A DNA stretch of 64,000 nucleotides, taken from the NCBI RefSeq assembly GCF_006385575.1, contig NZ_CP041040.1:3038001-3102000 (forward strand). The letters are read 5' to 3'. Position 1 is the first letter of the stretch. Every line of letters begins with the position of its first letter. The translations under genes and the position numbers were made by a program. The notes under the pieces are model-generated. The model worked only from the letters and a program-made list of their open reading frames with translations. It did no database searches and had not been told where the DNA came from. The stretch comes from Microbacterium foliorum (lineage in GTDB: Bacteria; Actinomycetota; Actinomycetes; Actinomycetales; Microbacteriaceae). Shown piece after piece: positions 9,099-17,450 of the stretch.

Positions 9099-11404
9099 TC
9101 CTCATCCTCTCCGTGGTCGACGTCCCATGCGGTTCTTCCCGCGCGGGCAAGCACCAGATGCCGCCGTCCCGTGATCCTGACGGAGGTCGCACAGGAGCGG
9201 TCGGCGACCGAAGGCCCCGCGGCGAGCACGACGGTGCCGGGGTCGACGCTGAGCCTCCCGTCGACACCGGTCGCGGCGAGACGCGCAGCCTCCAGAGTGA
9301 AACGCACGATACGGCGTGCTCCTGAAGGGATGCCGACACGAGCGAAACCGACGAGCTGCGCCTCCGGACGCACGACCGGGCCCGATGCGAACGACACGTA
9401 GAGCTGCACCACCTCGACCGCCGACGCACCCGAATTCCGCACGGTGACGGCTATCTCGACCGCGCCGTCAGTGGGGAGCTCCGCCGGCGCGTCAATGGAC
9501 TCGTATTCGACGCGACCTCGCGTCAGGCCGTGGCCGAACGAGTAGAGCGGCGTCGGGTCGGCCACCGTGATGCCCGCGTTGTGCCGACCGAGCGGAGGCT
9601 CGAGGTAGGTGGTCGACGCCGAGGGCGAGCGCGGTATTTGCACTGGCAGCCGCCCGCTCGGCTCGACGCGACCCGACAGGATCCCGGCGATCGCCCCGGC
9701 GCCCTCGGCACCGGGGAAGAAAGCCTGCACGATCGCGCGCGATGCGCCGTACTCCCCCAACGCGTACGGCCGCCCGGAGACGACGACGAGCACCGTCGGC
9801 ACCCCGGTGGCAAGCACCGCCCGCACGAGGTCGTGCTGACGGCCGGGCAGTCGGAGATCGGGGGCGTCGCATCCCTCGCCCGACGTGCCTGCGCCGAAAA
9901 GGCCCGCCACATCGCCCACGACGACCACCGCGACGTCGCTCTCGCGCGCCGCCTGCACCGCCGCCGCGATCTCCTCGGCGTCGTCGAGGATCTCGCAGCC
10001 GCGGACGAAGCGCACCTCGCCCAGCCCTGGTTCGGTGCGCAGCGCCGCCTCGATCGTCGGGATGGTGATGCCGGGGTCGTGCCCGGGGTACTTCGTGAGC
10101 ACGTGGTTCGGAAAGGCGTAGCACCCGAGCAGACTCCGATACTCGGCCGCGGCGGGTCCGATCAGCGCGACGCGGGAATCGCCGGAGAGCGGCAGGATGC
10201 CGTCGTCCTCCAGCAGCACGATCGACTCCTCGGCGATCCGCAGGGACAGCGCACGGTTTCGGTCGCTGTCGAGATCGACGTCCTCGGCCCCTTCCGGCAC
10301 AGCCGAGGCAGCGTCGAGGAGGCCAGCTTCGATCTTGTGTCGCAGATGACGCACGGCTGCGCGATCGATGTCGCTCTCGTCGACGAGACCCTCACGGACC
10401 AGACGAGGCAGCGCGGCGTACGCGACCGTCGACGGCAGTTCGACGTCGACCCCCGCGCGGAGCGCGAGCGCGGCGGCTTCGGCGGCATCCGCCGCAACCC
10501 GGTGCATGGAGACGAGGAAGGGGATCGCCCAATAGTCGGCGACGACGGTGCCGTCGAACCCCCACTCCGTGCGCAGGACGCCGTCGAGCAGTGCGCGGTT
10601 GCCGGTGCTCGGGATCCCGTCGACGTCGGTGTACGCGGTCATGACGCTACGCGCACCTCCCTGTCTCAGCGCTGTCTCGAACGGCGGGAGTACGGTGTCG
10701 GCGAACTCGCGCGGGCCCATGCTGACCGGTCCGTGATTGCGCGCGCCCCTCGACGCGGCATAGCCGGCGAAGTGCTTCAACGTGGCGATGATCCCGGCGC
10801 TTTCGAGCCCTGCCACGTACGCGGCACCGAGCTGCCCGACGAGGTACGGGTCTTCGCCGAGGGTCTCCTCGACCCGCCCCCATCGGTAGTCCCGCACCAC
10901 GTCGAGCACGGGCGCGAGCCCCTGGTGCACGCCGATGGCCCGCATGTCGTCGCCGATCGCCCGGGCCATCTCCCGCACCAGATCGTCGTCGAAGGTCGCA
11001 GCCCATGCGAGCGGCGCGGGGAACGCGGTCGCCCCGAAGGCCGCGAGACCGGTCAGACATTCCTCGTGCACGATCGCGGGAATCCCCAGCCGTTGGTTCC
11101 CGATCACCCGACGCTGCAGGGTGCGCAACTTCGTGACCCCCTCACGCAGGCTGATCGGTGCCGTGCCGAAAACCCGGGTGAGCTGGCCGAGGCCCTGCGC
11201 GAACGGATCGACGACGGCATCCGCGAGGTCGTCCGACAGTCGGGGCGCGAAGGCGTCGGCGCTGTCGGTGAGCCACACCGACCCCAGCTGGGCGACCTTC
11301 TCCTCGAGGGTCAGCTGATCGACCAGCGCCTGCGCACGCTCGCGCGCGCTCAGCGTCGGGTCGCGCCATCGATCCTGATCGACGACGCTCAGCTCGACCG
11401 TCAT
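9095..11404 (-). CDS. GH3 beta-glycosidase
   Basis: This 769-residue GH3 enzyme has the N-terminal barrel ([21 protein letters not shown]), the nucleophile motif [11 protein letters not shown] with Asp290, and the alpha/beta sandwich domain containing VVVVGDVAG and [12 protein letters not shown]-terminal fibronectin-III-like domain ([14 protein letters not shown]) completes it. There is no signal peptide, so it is probably intracellular. Start 11404 overlaps the permease stop by ATGA and the stop overlaps thuA. It likely removes a beta-linked glucose, xylose or galactose from imported oligosaccharides. The long open frame on the opposite strand is a codon-bias artefact. Confidence 0.92.
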   Translation of the reverse strand: MTVELSVVDQDRWRDPTLSARERAQALVDQLTLEEKVAQLGSVWLTDSADAFAPRLSDDLADAVVDPFAQGLGQLTRVFGTAPISLREGVTKLRTLQRRVIGNQRLGIPAIVHEECLTGLAAFGATAFPAPLAWAATFDDDLVREMARAIGDDMRAIGVHQGLAPVLDVVRDYRWGRVEETLGEDPYLVGQLGAAYVAGLESAGIIATLKHFAGYAASRGARNHGPVSMGPREFADTVLPPFETALRQGGARSVMTAYTDVDGIPSTGNRALLDGVLRTEWGFDGTVVADYWAIPFLVSMHRVAADAAEAAALALRAGVDVELPSTVAYAALPRLVREGLVDESDIDRAAVRHLRHKIEAGLLDAASAVPEGAEDVDLDSDRNRALSLRIAEESIVLLEDDGILPLSGDSRVALIGPAAAEYRSLLGCYAFPNHVLTKYPGHDPGITIPTIEAALRTEPGLGEVRFVRGCEILDDAEEIAAAVQAARESDVAVVVVGDVAGLFGAGTSGEGCDAPDLRLPGRQHDLVRAVLATGVPTVLVVVSGRPYALGEYGASRAIVQAFFPGAEGAGAIAGILSGRVEPSGRLPVQIPRSPSASTTYLEPPLGRHNAGITVADPTPLYSFGHGLTRGRVEYESIDAPAELPTDGAVEIAVTVRNSGASAVEVVQLYVSFASGPVVRPEAQLVGFARVGIPSGARRIVRFTLEAARLAATGVDGRLSVDPGTVVLAAGPSVADRSCATSVRITGRRHLVLARAGRTAWDVDHGEDEE

Positions 11405-12306
11405 CCCTTGAACGCCCCGTCCATGATGCCCGCGACCATGCGGCGTCCGACGAAGAAGAAGACGATGAGCAGCGGCAGGGTCGCCATGAACGAGCCGCCC
11501 ATCGTCAGCGCCAGGTCGATGGTGCGGTTCGCCTGCAGCTGCTTGAGCGCGATCTGCACGGTGAAGAGTTCAGGCGACTTGAGCACGATGAACGGCCACA
11601 TGAAGTCGTTCCACACGCCCGTGAAGGTGATCAGCCCCAGCACGAACGCAGCTGGCCGCACGACGGGAAAGCCGATGCGCCAGAAGATCTGCCAGCTGTT
11701 GGCGCCGTCGATACGCGCCGCGGCCATCAGCTCGTCGTTCAGCGTCGTCGAGAGGTGCTGACGCATCCAAAAGATCCCGAACGCGCTCGCGAGGCCCGGC
11801 AGGATGATCGCCTGCAGGGTGTCGACCCAGTCGAGCCACGAGATGATCAGGTACTGCGGGATCACGCTGAGCTGGGCCGGCACCGTCATCGTCAGAAGCA
11901 CGATGAGGAATAGAGCGTTGCGGCCGGGGAACTGCAGCTTCGCGAATGCGAATCCCGCCAGTGCGCACAGCAGCGAGGTGACGACGGCCACCGTGAGCGA
12001 CACGATCACGCTGTTCAACAGCGACTGCAGGAACGGTACGGTCGCGAACACCTTGGCGGCGATGTCGAAGAAGTTGAAGCCGGGGTACAGCCGCGGCGGG
12101 ATCGACGTGACGGCCGAGGCTCCCACCGAGGCGATCACGAACATGTAGTACAGCGGGAAGACGCTGATCAGGACCGCGACGATCAGCAGCGCGTAGACGG
12201 GCCACGACACCTTGCCGACACGACCGCCGCGGCCGCGGCGACGACGCCCGGGGGCCTCTGGCTCGACCGGCGACACCAGCGTCGCCTCCTGCGTCACGTG
12301 GGTCAT
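11401..12306 (-). CDS. ABC sugar transporter permease (MalG type)
   Basis: This 301-residue inner-membrane permease has a basic N-terminal tail (about residues 18-30) and six predicted transmembrane helices. The EAA loop MAAARIDGANSWQIFWRIGFP, which contacts the ATPase, is in the last third. It ends [12 protein letters not shown], a typical MalG-type C-terminus. Start 12306 overlaps the first permease by ATGA and the stop overlaps GH3. No ATP-binding subunit is encoded nearby. In actinobacteria such importers commonly share one MsiK-type ATPase encoded elsewhere. Confidence 0.93.
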   Translation of the reverse strand: MTHVTQEATLVSPVEPEAPGRRRRGRGGRVGKVSWPVYALLIVAVLISVFPLYYMFVIASVGASAVTSIPPRLYPGFNFFDIAAKVFATVPFLQSLLNSVIVSLTVAVVTSLLCALAGFAFAKLQFPGRNALFLIVLLTMTVPAQLSVIPQYLIISWLDWVDTLQAIILPGLASAFGIFWMRQHLSTTLNDELMAAARIDGANSWQIFWRIGFPVVRPAAFVLGLITFTGVWNDFMWPFIVLKSPELFTVQIALKQLQANRTIDLALTMGGSFMATLPLLIVFFFVGRRMVAGIMDGAFKG

Positions 12307-13268
12307 GCGCGTGCCTTCCTGGTGCGGGTGGTGAGGTAGAAGTTGATCAGCGAGACGACCACCACGATGACGAACAGCGCCACCCCGATCGCCGAGCCGT
12401 ACCCAAATTCGAACTGCCCGAAGCCCTGTTCGTAAAGGAAGAGGGCGAGCGTCTGGCACTGACGACCGCCGCCGCAGGTCAGCCCGGATTCGGGTGCGAC
12501 GAGCAGCGGCTCGGTGAAGATCTGGAGTCCGCCGATCGTCGACATGATCACGGTGAAGATGATGATCGGCCGGAGTGACGGAATCGTCAGGTGGATGAAC
12601 TGCTGCCAGCCGGACGCCCCGTCAACGGATGCCGCTTCATACATCTCGCGCGGAAGCGCCTGGAGCCCCGCCAGATACAGCAGGGTGTTGTAACCGAACC
12701 AGCGCCACATCACCATCGACGAGATGACGATCCACGAACCCAGCTGCGACGACATGAAGTTAACCGCCGGCGCCCCGACGAGATCGAGGATCCAGTTGAT
12801 GAGGCCGAAGTTCTTGTCGAAGATCTGCGCGAACACGAGCGCCGTCGCGGCGACCGACGTGATGTACGGGATGAGCAGCGCCATCCGGAAGAAGTTCGCC
12901 ATCTTGAGCGTGGCGTGATTGAGCAGATGCGCGAGGCCCAGGGCGAGCAGCAGCTGCGGGATCGTGGAGATCAGGAAGATCCCGAAGGTGTTGACGAAGG
13001 CGTTCCAGAACCGCGGGTCCTGGAAGAGCCGCTCGAAGTTCGCCAGCCCGACGAACGTCTGCTCGCCGATCGGATTCCAGTCGAAGAGCGCCACGTAGAA
13101 CGTGAACACCAGCGGGAAGAGTCCGAAGACCGCGAAGATGACGAAGAACGGCGCGACGTAGAGGTACGGCGCGAGGCGTTCGGCGAACGGCTGTGTGATC
13201 TTGCGGGTCGGTGGCCGGTCACGCCGGCGGATCTTCTGGACGGGAATTGCGGTCGCTGTCGCGGTCAT
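12303..13268 (-). CDS. ABC sugar transporter permease (MalF type)
   Basis: This 321-residue permease has six or more hydrophobic helices and the EAA motif YEAASVDGASGWQQFIHLTIP. A cysteine-containing loop (LTCGGGRQCQ) before the final helix is unusual for the family but seen in some sugar permeases. The start 13268 has GAGGTAGGA upstream. It lies 64 nt after the binding-protein gene, across a strong hairpin, and overlaps the second permease. It forms the heterodimeric channel with the 11401-12306 product. Confidence 0.93.
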   Translation of the reverse strand: MTATATAIPVQKIRRRDRPPTRKITQPFAERLAPYLYVAPFFVIFAVFGLFPLVFTFYVALFDWNPIGEQTFVGLANFERLFQDPRFWNAFVNTFGIFLISTIPQLLLALGLAHLLNHATLKMANFFRMALLIPYITSVAATALVFAQIFDKNFGLINWILDLVGAPAVNFMSSQLGSWIVISSMVMWRWFGYNTLLYLAGLQALPREMYEAASVDGASGWQQFIHLTIPSLRPIIIFTVIMSTIGGLQIFTEPLLVAPESGLTCGGGRQCQTLALFLYEQGFGQFEFGYGSAIGVALFVIVVVVSLINFYLTTRTRKARA

Positions 13269-13285
13269 GGTCCTACCTCGGTGGG

Positions 13286-13320
13286 GATGGTGGCCCGCCG
13301 TCCCTGCGCGGGCCACCATC
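13286..13320 (-). terminator. Intercistronic hairpin after the binding-protein gene
   Basis: Perfect 13-bp arms GATGGTGGCCCGC and GCGGGCCACCATC enclose a 9-nt loop, between the binding-protein stop and the permease start. There is no T-run. Such hairpins usually protect the upstream binding-protein message or partially terminate, giving more binding protein than permease. Confidence 0.65.
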
Positions 13321-13332
13321 GGTCGATGGGTG

Positions 13333-14616
13333 TCAGCCGCCGATCGCGGCTTTGGCGCTGTCCAGGCCCGTATTCCAGGCGTCGGACGGCTTGACGTTGC
13401 CGGCCTCCATGTCGACCAGGGCGTTTAGCAGCGCAGCGCCGATCGCGCTGGTGTCAGGACCGTTGTAGAAGGAGCTGAACTCCAGCACCGAGTCGCTGAT
13501 GGTCGCACCGATCGGGGTGTCACCGAAGAACGGGTCTGTGTAGCTGCGCACCTCCTCGCTCTCGAGTGCTTCGTTCGCGGCGGGGAAGGTGCCGGTCGTC
13601 GCGAAGTGCTCGGTCTGCCCTTCGGGGGAAAGCATGGTCTCGATGTACTGCCAGGCCGCCTCTGGGTTGTCGGCTCGCGCGGGGATCGCGATGACGCTGC
13701 CACCCCAGTTGCCGCCGACACCCGGGATCGAAGCGAGACGCCACAGGCCCTCGGTGTCGGGCGCATCGGTCTTGATACCGGAGAGCATCCACGAGGGAGC
13801 GGTCGTGACGGCGAAGGCGCCGTTCGCCTTGCCGGGAGCCCAGCCGGATGACCAGGCCGGGATGCTGGCGCTGATGCCGGCGTCGTACGTACGCACGGCG
13901 ATGTCGAACGCCTCTTCGACCTCGGGGTTCTTGTCGTAGACCAGTTCGCCGTCGGGTGAGTAGTACTTCTCGCTCACCTGATTGACCGTCGAGAAGAACA
14001 CGCTCGTCTCGACGTTGTCGACGAACGGCTCGCCGGTCGCGGCCGTGTACTTCTCGCCCATCTCGATGAACTTGTCCCACGTCGACCACATCTCGGCCAC
14101 CTCCGCCGGATCTGTCGGAAGCCCCGCCGCTTCGAAGAGATCGGCGCGGTAGGCGAAGCTCAGCCCGCCGACGTCGGTCGGGATGCCGATGATCGAGCCG
14201 TCTTCGGCCGTCGCGCCGGCGATCGCCCAATCGAGGTAGTCGTCGCCGACGTCGTCGCCGCCGAGCGTGCGGAGGTCGACGAAGTTCCCCGGGTTCTCAA
14301 CGAACTTGGGCAGATCGTCGCTCTGGATCATGACGAGGTCGGGCACGCGGCCGCCGGCGAGGGCAGCGGTGAGAGCGGTGGCCGTCTCGGTCGTGCTGCC
14401 GACCTCGCTCAGCTTCACCTTGGCGTCGGGATTCTTCTCCAGGTATCTGTCGACGGAGTCCTTCTGTCCGATGCCGGTGAACGACCAGAACTCGAACTCG
14501 GCGTTCGGATCCCCCGATCCGGATTCCGATCCTGATCCGCCGGACGAGCATCCGGAGATCAGCAGCGCGAATGCGCCGAGTGCGGCGATGGGCAGGGCCA
14601 GTTTGCGACGGTTCAC
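13333..14616 (-). CDS. ABC sugar-binding lipoprotein
   Basis: This 427-residue extracellular solute-binding protein (family 1) has a lipoprotein signal: basic NRRKLALP, a hydrophobic stretch, and the lipobox LISGC, with Cys at about residue 23, then a Ser/Gly-rich linker. FEFWSFTG begins the mature domain. The GTG start at 14616 is supported by GAGGAG 6-7 nt upstream. It is the first gene of the operon, behind the 16-nt palindrome at 14671. It would capture the oligosaccharide that the GH3, GH36, GH27 and GH127 enzymes then degrade. Confidence 0.93.
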   Translation of the reverse strand: MNRRKLALPIAALGAFALLISGCSSGGSGSESGSGDPNAEFEFWSFTGIGQKDSVDRYLEKNPDAKVKLSEVGSTTETATALTAALAGGRVPDLVMIQSDDLPKFVENPGNFVDLRTLGGDDVGDDYLDWAIAGATAEDGSIIGIPTDVGGLSFAYRADLFEAAGLPTDPAEVAEMWSTWDKFIEMGEKYTAATGEPFVDNVETSVFFSTVNQVSEKYYSPDGELVYDKNPEVEEAFDIAVRTYDAGISASIPAWSSGWAPGKANGAFAVTTAPSWMLSGIKTDAPDTEGLWRLASIPGVGGNWGGSVIAIPARADNPEAAWQYIETMLSPEGQTEHFATTGTFPAANEALESEEVRSYTDPFFGDTPIGATISDSVLEFSSFYNGPDTSAIGAALLNALVDMEAGNVKPSDAWNTGLDSAKAAIGG

Positions 14617-14670
14617 AACAGCTCCTCTTCTTCGGGGATTTGTGAGTGCGGACGACTTGACGATCAGTCT

Positions 14671-14686
14671 GAGAGATCGATCTCTC
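14671..14686. promoter_or_regulatory. 16-nt LacI-type operator upstream of the ABC operon
   Basis: GAGAGATCGATCTCTC is a perfect palindrome with a central CG, 55 nt upstream of the binding-protein start and 167 nt upstream of the divergent LacI gene. Its 12-nt core recurs at 3695-3706. It is the best candidate site for the LacI protein encoded at 14853. Confidence 0.75.
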
Positions 14687-14807
14687 GTTTGCGTCACAGT
14701 AGCCAAGATCCCCGGGGAGGGCAACCCTCTGATTGACGGATCGAGGATCTCATTTCTCGGACTTGCACCGGGAGAACGCGCCGGATTCGTGCAATGATCT
14801 CTTCATC

Positions 14808-14820
14808 GAGAGAACGATCT
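14808..14820. promoter_or_regulatory. Second, degenerate LacI-type site before the lacI gene
   Basis: GAGAGAACGATCT matches 12 of 16 positions of the palindrome at 14671 when the following three bases are included. It lies 33 nt upstream of the LacI start, and overlaps a stretch between the divergent genes, fitting autoregulation. The match is imperfect in the right half-site, so affinity would be lower. Confidence 0.45.
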
Positions 14821-14852
14821 TCGATCCATCACCGAACTCTGCGGAGAGAGCC

Positions 14853-15854
14853 ATGGCCAGACCCACCGTCGTCGACGTCGCGCAGGCAGCGGGAGTCTCG
14901 CGCGCCACAGCAGCCCGCGTGCTGGCCGGCGCGACCAATGTGGACCCCGTGATGACGCAGGCCGTCGTGCGGGAGGCCGAGCGCCTCGGCTACGAGACGA
15001 ACTTCGCGGCCAGGGTCCTGCGCGGCGGGCGCGCCGGGGCCGTCGGACTCGTCATCGCCTTCGAGGAACTCGGCAGCCACAGCGGCACGTTCTTCACTGC
15101 GGTGCTCAAGGGAGCGGCCAAAGGTCTGGCGGCCGGCGAAGTGCAGCCGGTGCTGCTGCCGGCCGACCAGGAGGACCTCGATCGCATCCCGCGCTTCCTC
15201 CGCTCCGGCGCCCTCGACGGCGCCATCGTCATCCTGCAGCACGAGATCACGCACCTCGTCGATCGATTGGCCGACTCACCCGTTCCGATCGCCTGGGTCG
15301 GTCGCCCGCACGCCGACATCGGTCCCGACCCCATCGTGATCGACTCAGACAACTACGGCGGCGGCGTGCTCGCCGCCCGCGCCCTCGTAGAGGCGGGTCG
15401 CCGGTCGATCGGGATCATCACCGGCCCGCTCGATCTCGAGCAGGCGAGGGACCGCACGCGCGGCTGGACCGATGAGCTCGCACGGCACGGCATCACCCCA
15501 GGTCCGATCGTTCACGGAGACTTCACGCTCGACAGCGGGACGGCCGCGATGGCGAGACTGCTGCAGCGCGCCCCCGACCTCGACGGCATCTTCGCCTCCT
15601 CCGACCTGATGGCCGCAGGGGCGCTGCGGGTCCTGCAGGCCGCCGGACGACGCGTGCCGACAGACGTCTCGGTCGTCGGGTTCGACGACATCCTCATCGC
15701 CGGCACCTCCGATCCGCCGCTGACGACTGTCCGTCAGCCCCTCGAGGAGATGGGGAGAGCAGCGGCCGACACGCTGCTGGCCACGATCCGCGGCCTCCCG
15801 GCCGAGAAAGAGCAGCTACTGCCGACCTCCCTGATCCACCGCGAATCTCTCTGA
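14853..15854 (+). CDS. LacI-family transcriptional regulator of the glycoside regulon
   Basis: This 333-residue regulator has the HTH TVVDVAQAAGVSRATAARVLA at residues 5-25, a hinge, and a sensor domain with GIFASSDLMAAGALRVLQ and SVVGFDDILIAG near the C-terminus. The start 14853 follows GGAGAGAG. It diverges from the ABC operon. Palindromes at 14671 and 14808 lie between them, and the same core lies between the GH127 and GH36 genes 11 kb away, so it probably controls that pair too. The effector is unknown; a galactose- or arabinose-containing oligosaccharide is an inference from the target enzymes. Confidence 0.92.
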   Translation: MARPTVVDVAQAAGVSRATAARVLAGATNVDPVMTQAVVREAERLGYETNFAARVLRGGRAGAVGLVIAFEELGSHSGTFFTAVLKGAAKGLAAGEVQPVLLPADQEDLDRIPRFLRSGALDGAIVILQHEITHLVDRLADSPVPIAWVGRPHADIGPDPIVIDSDNYGGGVLAARALVEAGRRSIGIITGPLDLEQARDRTRGWTDELARHGITPGPIVHGDFTLDSGTAAMARLLQRAPDLDGIFASSDLMAAGALRVLQAAGRRVPTDVSVVGFDDILIAGTSDPPLTTVRQPLEEMGRAAADTLLATIRGLPAEKEQLLPTSLIHRESL

Positions 15855-15899
15855 CCCTTCGCCGATTCACACCCGACGCGAGGTACAGCGGCGCGGCCC

Positions 15900-16514
15900 T
15901 CACCAGCCCAGCAGAGCGAGCAGTCCCGTAGCAGCCGCCGCGACGGCTCCTGTCCACAGCACGATCGCGATGATCTGCCACAGGATGACCCACTCCTTGC
16001 GCACGCCGGATGCGACGAAGAAGGCAGCGGTGAGCATCGTCGGAAGGGCGATGGGTGCCAGGATGCTGGCGCCGGGGACGCCGAACCTGACCAGCCAGCG
16101 CCGCAGCTTGGTGCGTCCCTTCCCGCGCCGCGTCGTGTCATCCTCGCCGGCAGCCGCGGATCCGGAGACCGAGTCGGCATCGGATGCCGTCGCCGTGGCG
16201 ATCGTCGACATCGCCAGCCCGGAGCCTCCGCCCTCTGCTGCGGACGAGGTCGCCGCCGATCGCGACGCGCGACGCGCGACGACGCCGCCGCGGATCCGCG
16301 AGCCGAGCAGCACGACCGCGATCACGCAGAGCACGTTGCCGGTGATGGCGGCGAGCGCAGCGACGATCGGGTTGATCCCCGCGATGATGCCGAACGCCGC
16401 GGCACCCTCGCCCTCGATGTACGGGATGGCTGCGACGAGCGCGACCATGACCGGCTGCAGGATCTCGGGAACCTGGTTGATGAAGTCCTGCAACCAGGGA
16501 TAGGGGTTGTCCAT
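15900..16514 (-). CDS. Small multidrug-export-type membrane protein (PF06695-like)
   Basis: This 204-residue membrane protein has an N-terminal helical pair containing PYIEGEGAAAFGIIAGINP and an AAITGNVLCVIAVVLLG segment, matching the COG2426/PF06695 pattern (E/G-rich re-entrant loop, GN in the second helix). A 60-residue Ser/Ala-rich hydrophilic insert follows, then two C-terminal helices. The insert is longer than usual for the family. AGGAGAT precedes the ATG at 16514. Its promoter region has a MerR-type 19-bp-spaced element shared in form with the divergent GPP34 gene. The transport function of the family is unproven. Confidence 0.7.
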   Translation of the reverse strand: MDNPYPWLQDFINQVPEILQPVMVALVAAIPYIEGEGAAAFGIIAGINPIVAALAAITGNVLCVIAVVLLGSRIRGGVVARRASRSAATSSAAEGGGSGLAMSTIATATASDADSVSGSAAAGEDDTTRRGKGRTKLRRWLVRFGVPGASILAPIALPTMLTAAFFVASGVRKEWVILWQIIAIVLWTGAVAAAATGLLALLGW

Positions 16515-16572
16515 CGGTCGTATCTCCTTCTGTCGGATGCCGCGAACGGGTGTGCCGCGGATGTCTGCAGGC

Positions 16573-16603
16573 AGTCAAGACCGTGTGCCCGGGACAGGGT
16601 CAA
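16573..16603 (-). promoter_or_regulatory. MerR-type promoter/operator for the 15900-16514 gene
   Basis: Read on the minus strand, TTGACC (16603-16598) and TTGACT (16578-16573) are separated by 19 nt. The spacer carries an imperfect dyad (GACCctgt with acacGGTC). A 19-bp spacer with a dyad between the hexamers is the hallmark of MerR-activated promoters. The element is a near copy of the divergent one at 16632-16662. Confidence 0.6.
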
Positions 16604-16631
16604 GCGTGAAGTCTCTGCTCACCCGATCCCC

Positions 16632-16662
16632 TTGACCGTGTGGTCGGAACAGGGTCTTGAGT
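16632..16662 (+). promoter_or_regulatory. MerR-type promoter/operator for the GPP34 gene
   Basis: TTGACC at 16632-16637, a 19-nt spacer containing the dyad GACCgtgt/acaGGGTC, then TTGAGT at 16657-16662. This repeats the architecture of 16573-16603 in the opposite direction. Both dyads share the half-sites GACC and GGTC. The likely regulator is the MerR protein encoded at 17451-18179. Confidence 0.6.
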
Positions 16663-16735
16663 GTGTGTCTACAGGCGTTCGTGACGACCGTGACGACGGG
16701 TCGCGGCCGCGACGCCGCAGACCCAAGGAGCACCC

Positions 16736-17404
16736 ATGTCGGAAGAACCCCTGATCGTCGAAGACACCCTGCTCCTGCTCTTCCAACCCGATTCGGGCAT
16801 CATCGCCGGCGAGAACATCCTCTTCTACGTGCTCGGCGGTGCCGTGCTGGCCGACCTGGCGCTCGCCGGTCGGGTCGAGGCCGAAGAACAAGGACTCTTC
16901 ACCCGGGTGCGCGCAGCCGGCGACGGCGATGCGCCCGACCCGCTCCTCGCACCGGCACTGACGTCGCTGTCGAAGAAGCCTCAGGACGTCCAGGCCGTTC
17001 TCGCCGGCATCGGCCCCCAGCTGCGGGGCCCGGTCCTCGACCGTGTCGTCGCACGGGGTGACCTGCACCGTGCGGAAGGCAAGGTCCTCGGGCTCTTCCC
17101 GACGACCAAGCTCACTCTCGCCAGCGAACGTCGCTCCGACCTCATCCGCAGCGTGCGAGCGGCGCTCATCGACGGCGACGCTCCCGACCCCCGCACCGCC
17201 GCGAGCATCGCCCTCCTGTCGGCGAGCGGCACCCTCCCCCAGTTCCACGCGGAGATCCCCTGGGGCAGCGACGTCTATACGCGGGCGAAGCAGCTCGAGG
17301 ACGGCGACTGGGGTGCCGCCGCGGCATCGAGCGCAGTGGTGCGCACGATGAACGCCGTCATCATGAACACCGTGATCGCGGCGACCGTGCTTCCGCGTCT
17401 GTGA
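16736..17404 (+). CDS. GPP34 (GOLPH3/VPS74-like) domain protein
   Basis: This 222-residue protein begins LIVEDTLLLLFQPDSGIIAG and has LGGAVLADLALAGRVEAEE, the helical GPP34 core, followed by DRVVARGDLHRAEGKVLGLFPTTKL. These match PF05719, whose eukaryotic members bind phosphatidylinositol-4-phosphate in the Golgi. Actinobacteria have many copies of unknown role, probably membrane-lipid-associated. The C-terminus is a hydrophobic helix. The gene stands alone behind a MerR-type promoter and converges on the merR gene. No function beyond the domain assignment can be supported. Confidence 0.85.
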   Translation: MSEEPLIVEDTLLLLFQPDSGIIAGENILFYVLGGAVLADLALAGRVEAEEQGLFTRVRAAGDGDAPDPLLAPALTSLSKKPQDVQAVLAGIGPQLRGPVLDRVVARGDLHRAEGKVLGLFPTTKLTLASERRSDLIRSVRAALIDGDAPDPRTAASIALLSASGTLPQFHAEIPWGSDVYTRAKQLEDGDWGAAAASSAVVRTMNAVIMNTVIAATVLPRL

Positions 17405-17408
17405 GTCG

Positions 17409-17432
17409 GGGCGCCTGTGAGTCAGGGCGCCC
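17409..17432. terminator. Hairpin between convergent GPP34 and merR genes
   Basis: Arms GGGCGCC and GGCGCCC with a 10-nt loop, in the 46-nt convergent gap. There is no T-run. It could act in both directions. Confidence 0.4.
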
Positions 17433-17450
17433 GGAATCGTCGCCTCCCGC

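Noticed and set aside
9530..11761. A 743-codon open frame opposite the GH3 gene
   Set aside because: It has no ribosome site and no recognised domain. It is a GC-codon shadow of GH3, as are similar frames opposite cydDC, clpC and the antiporter.
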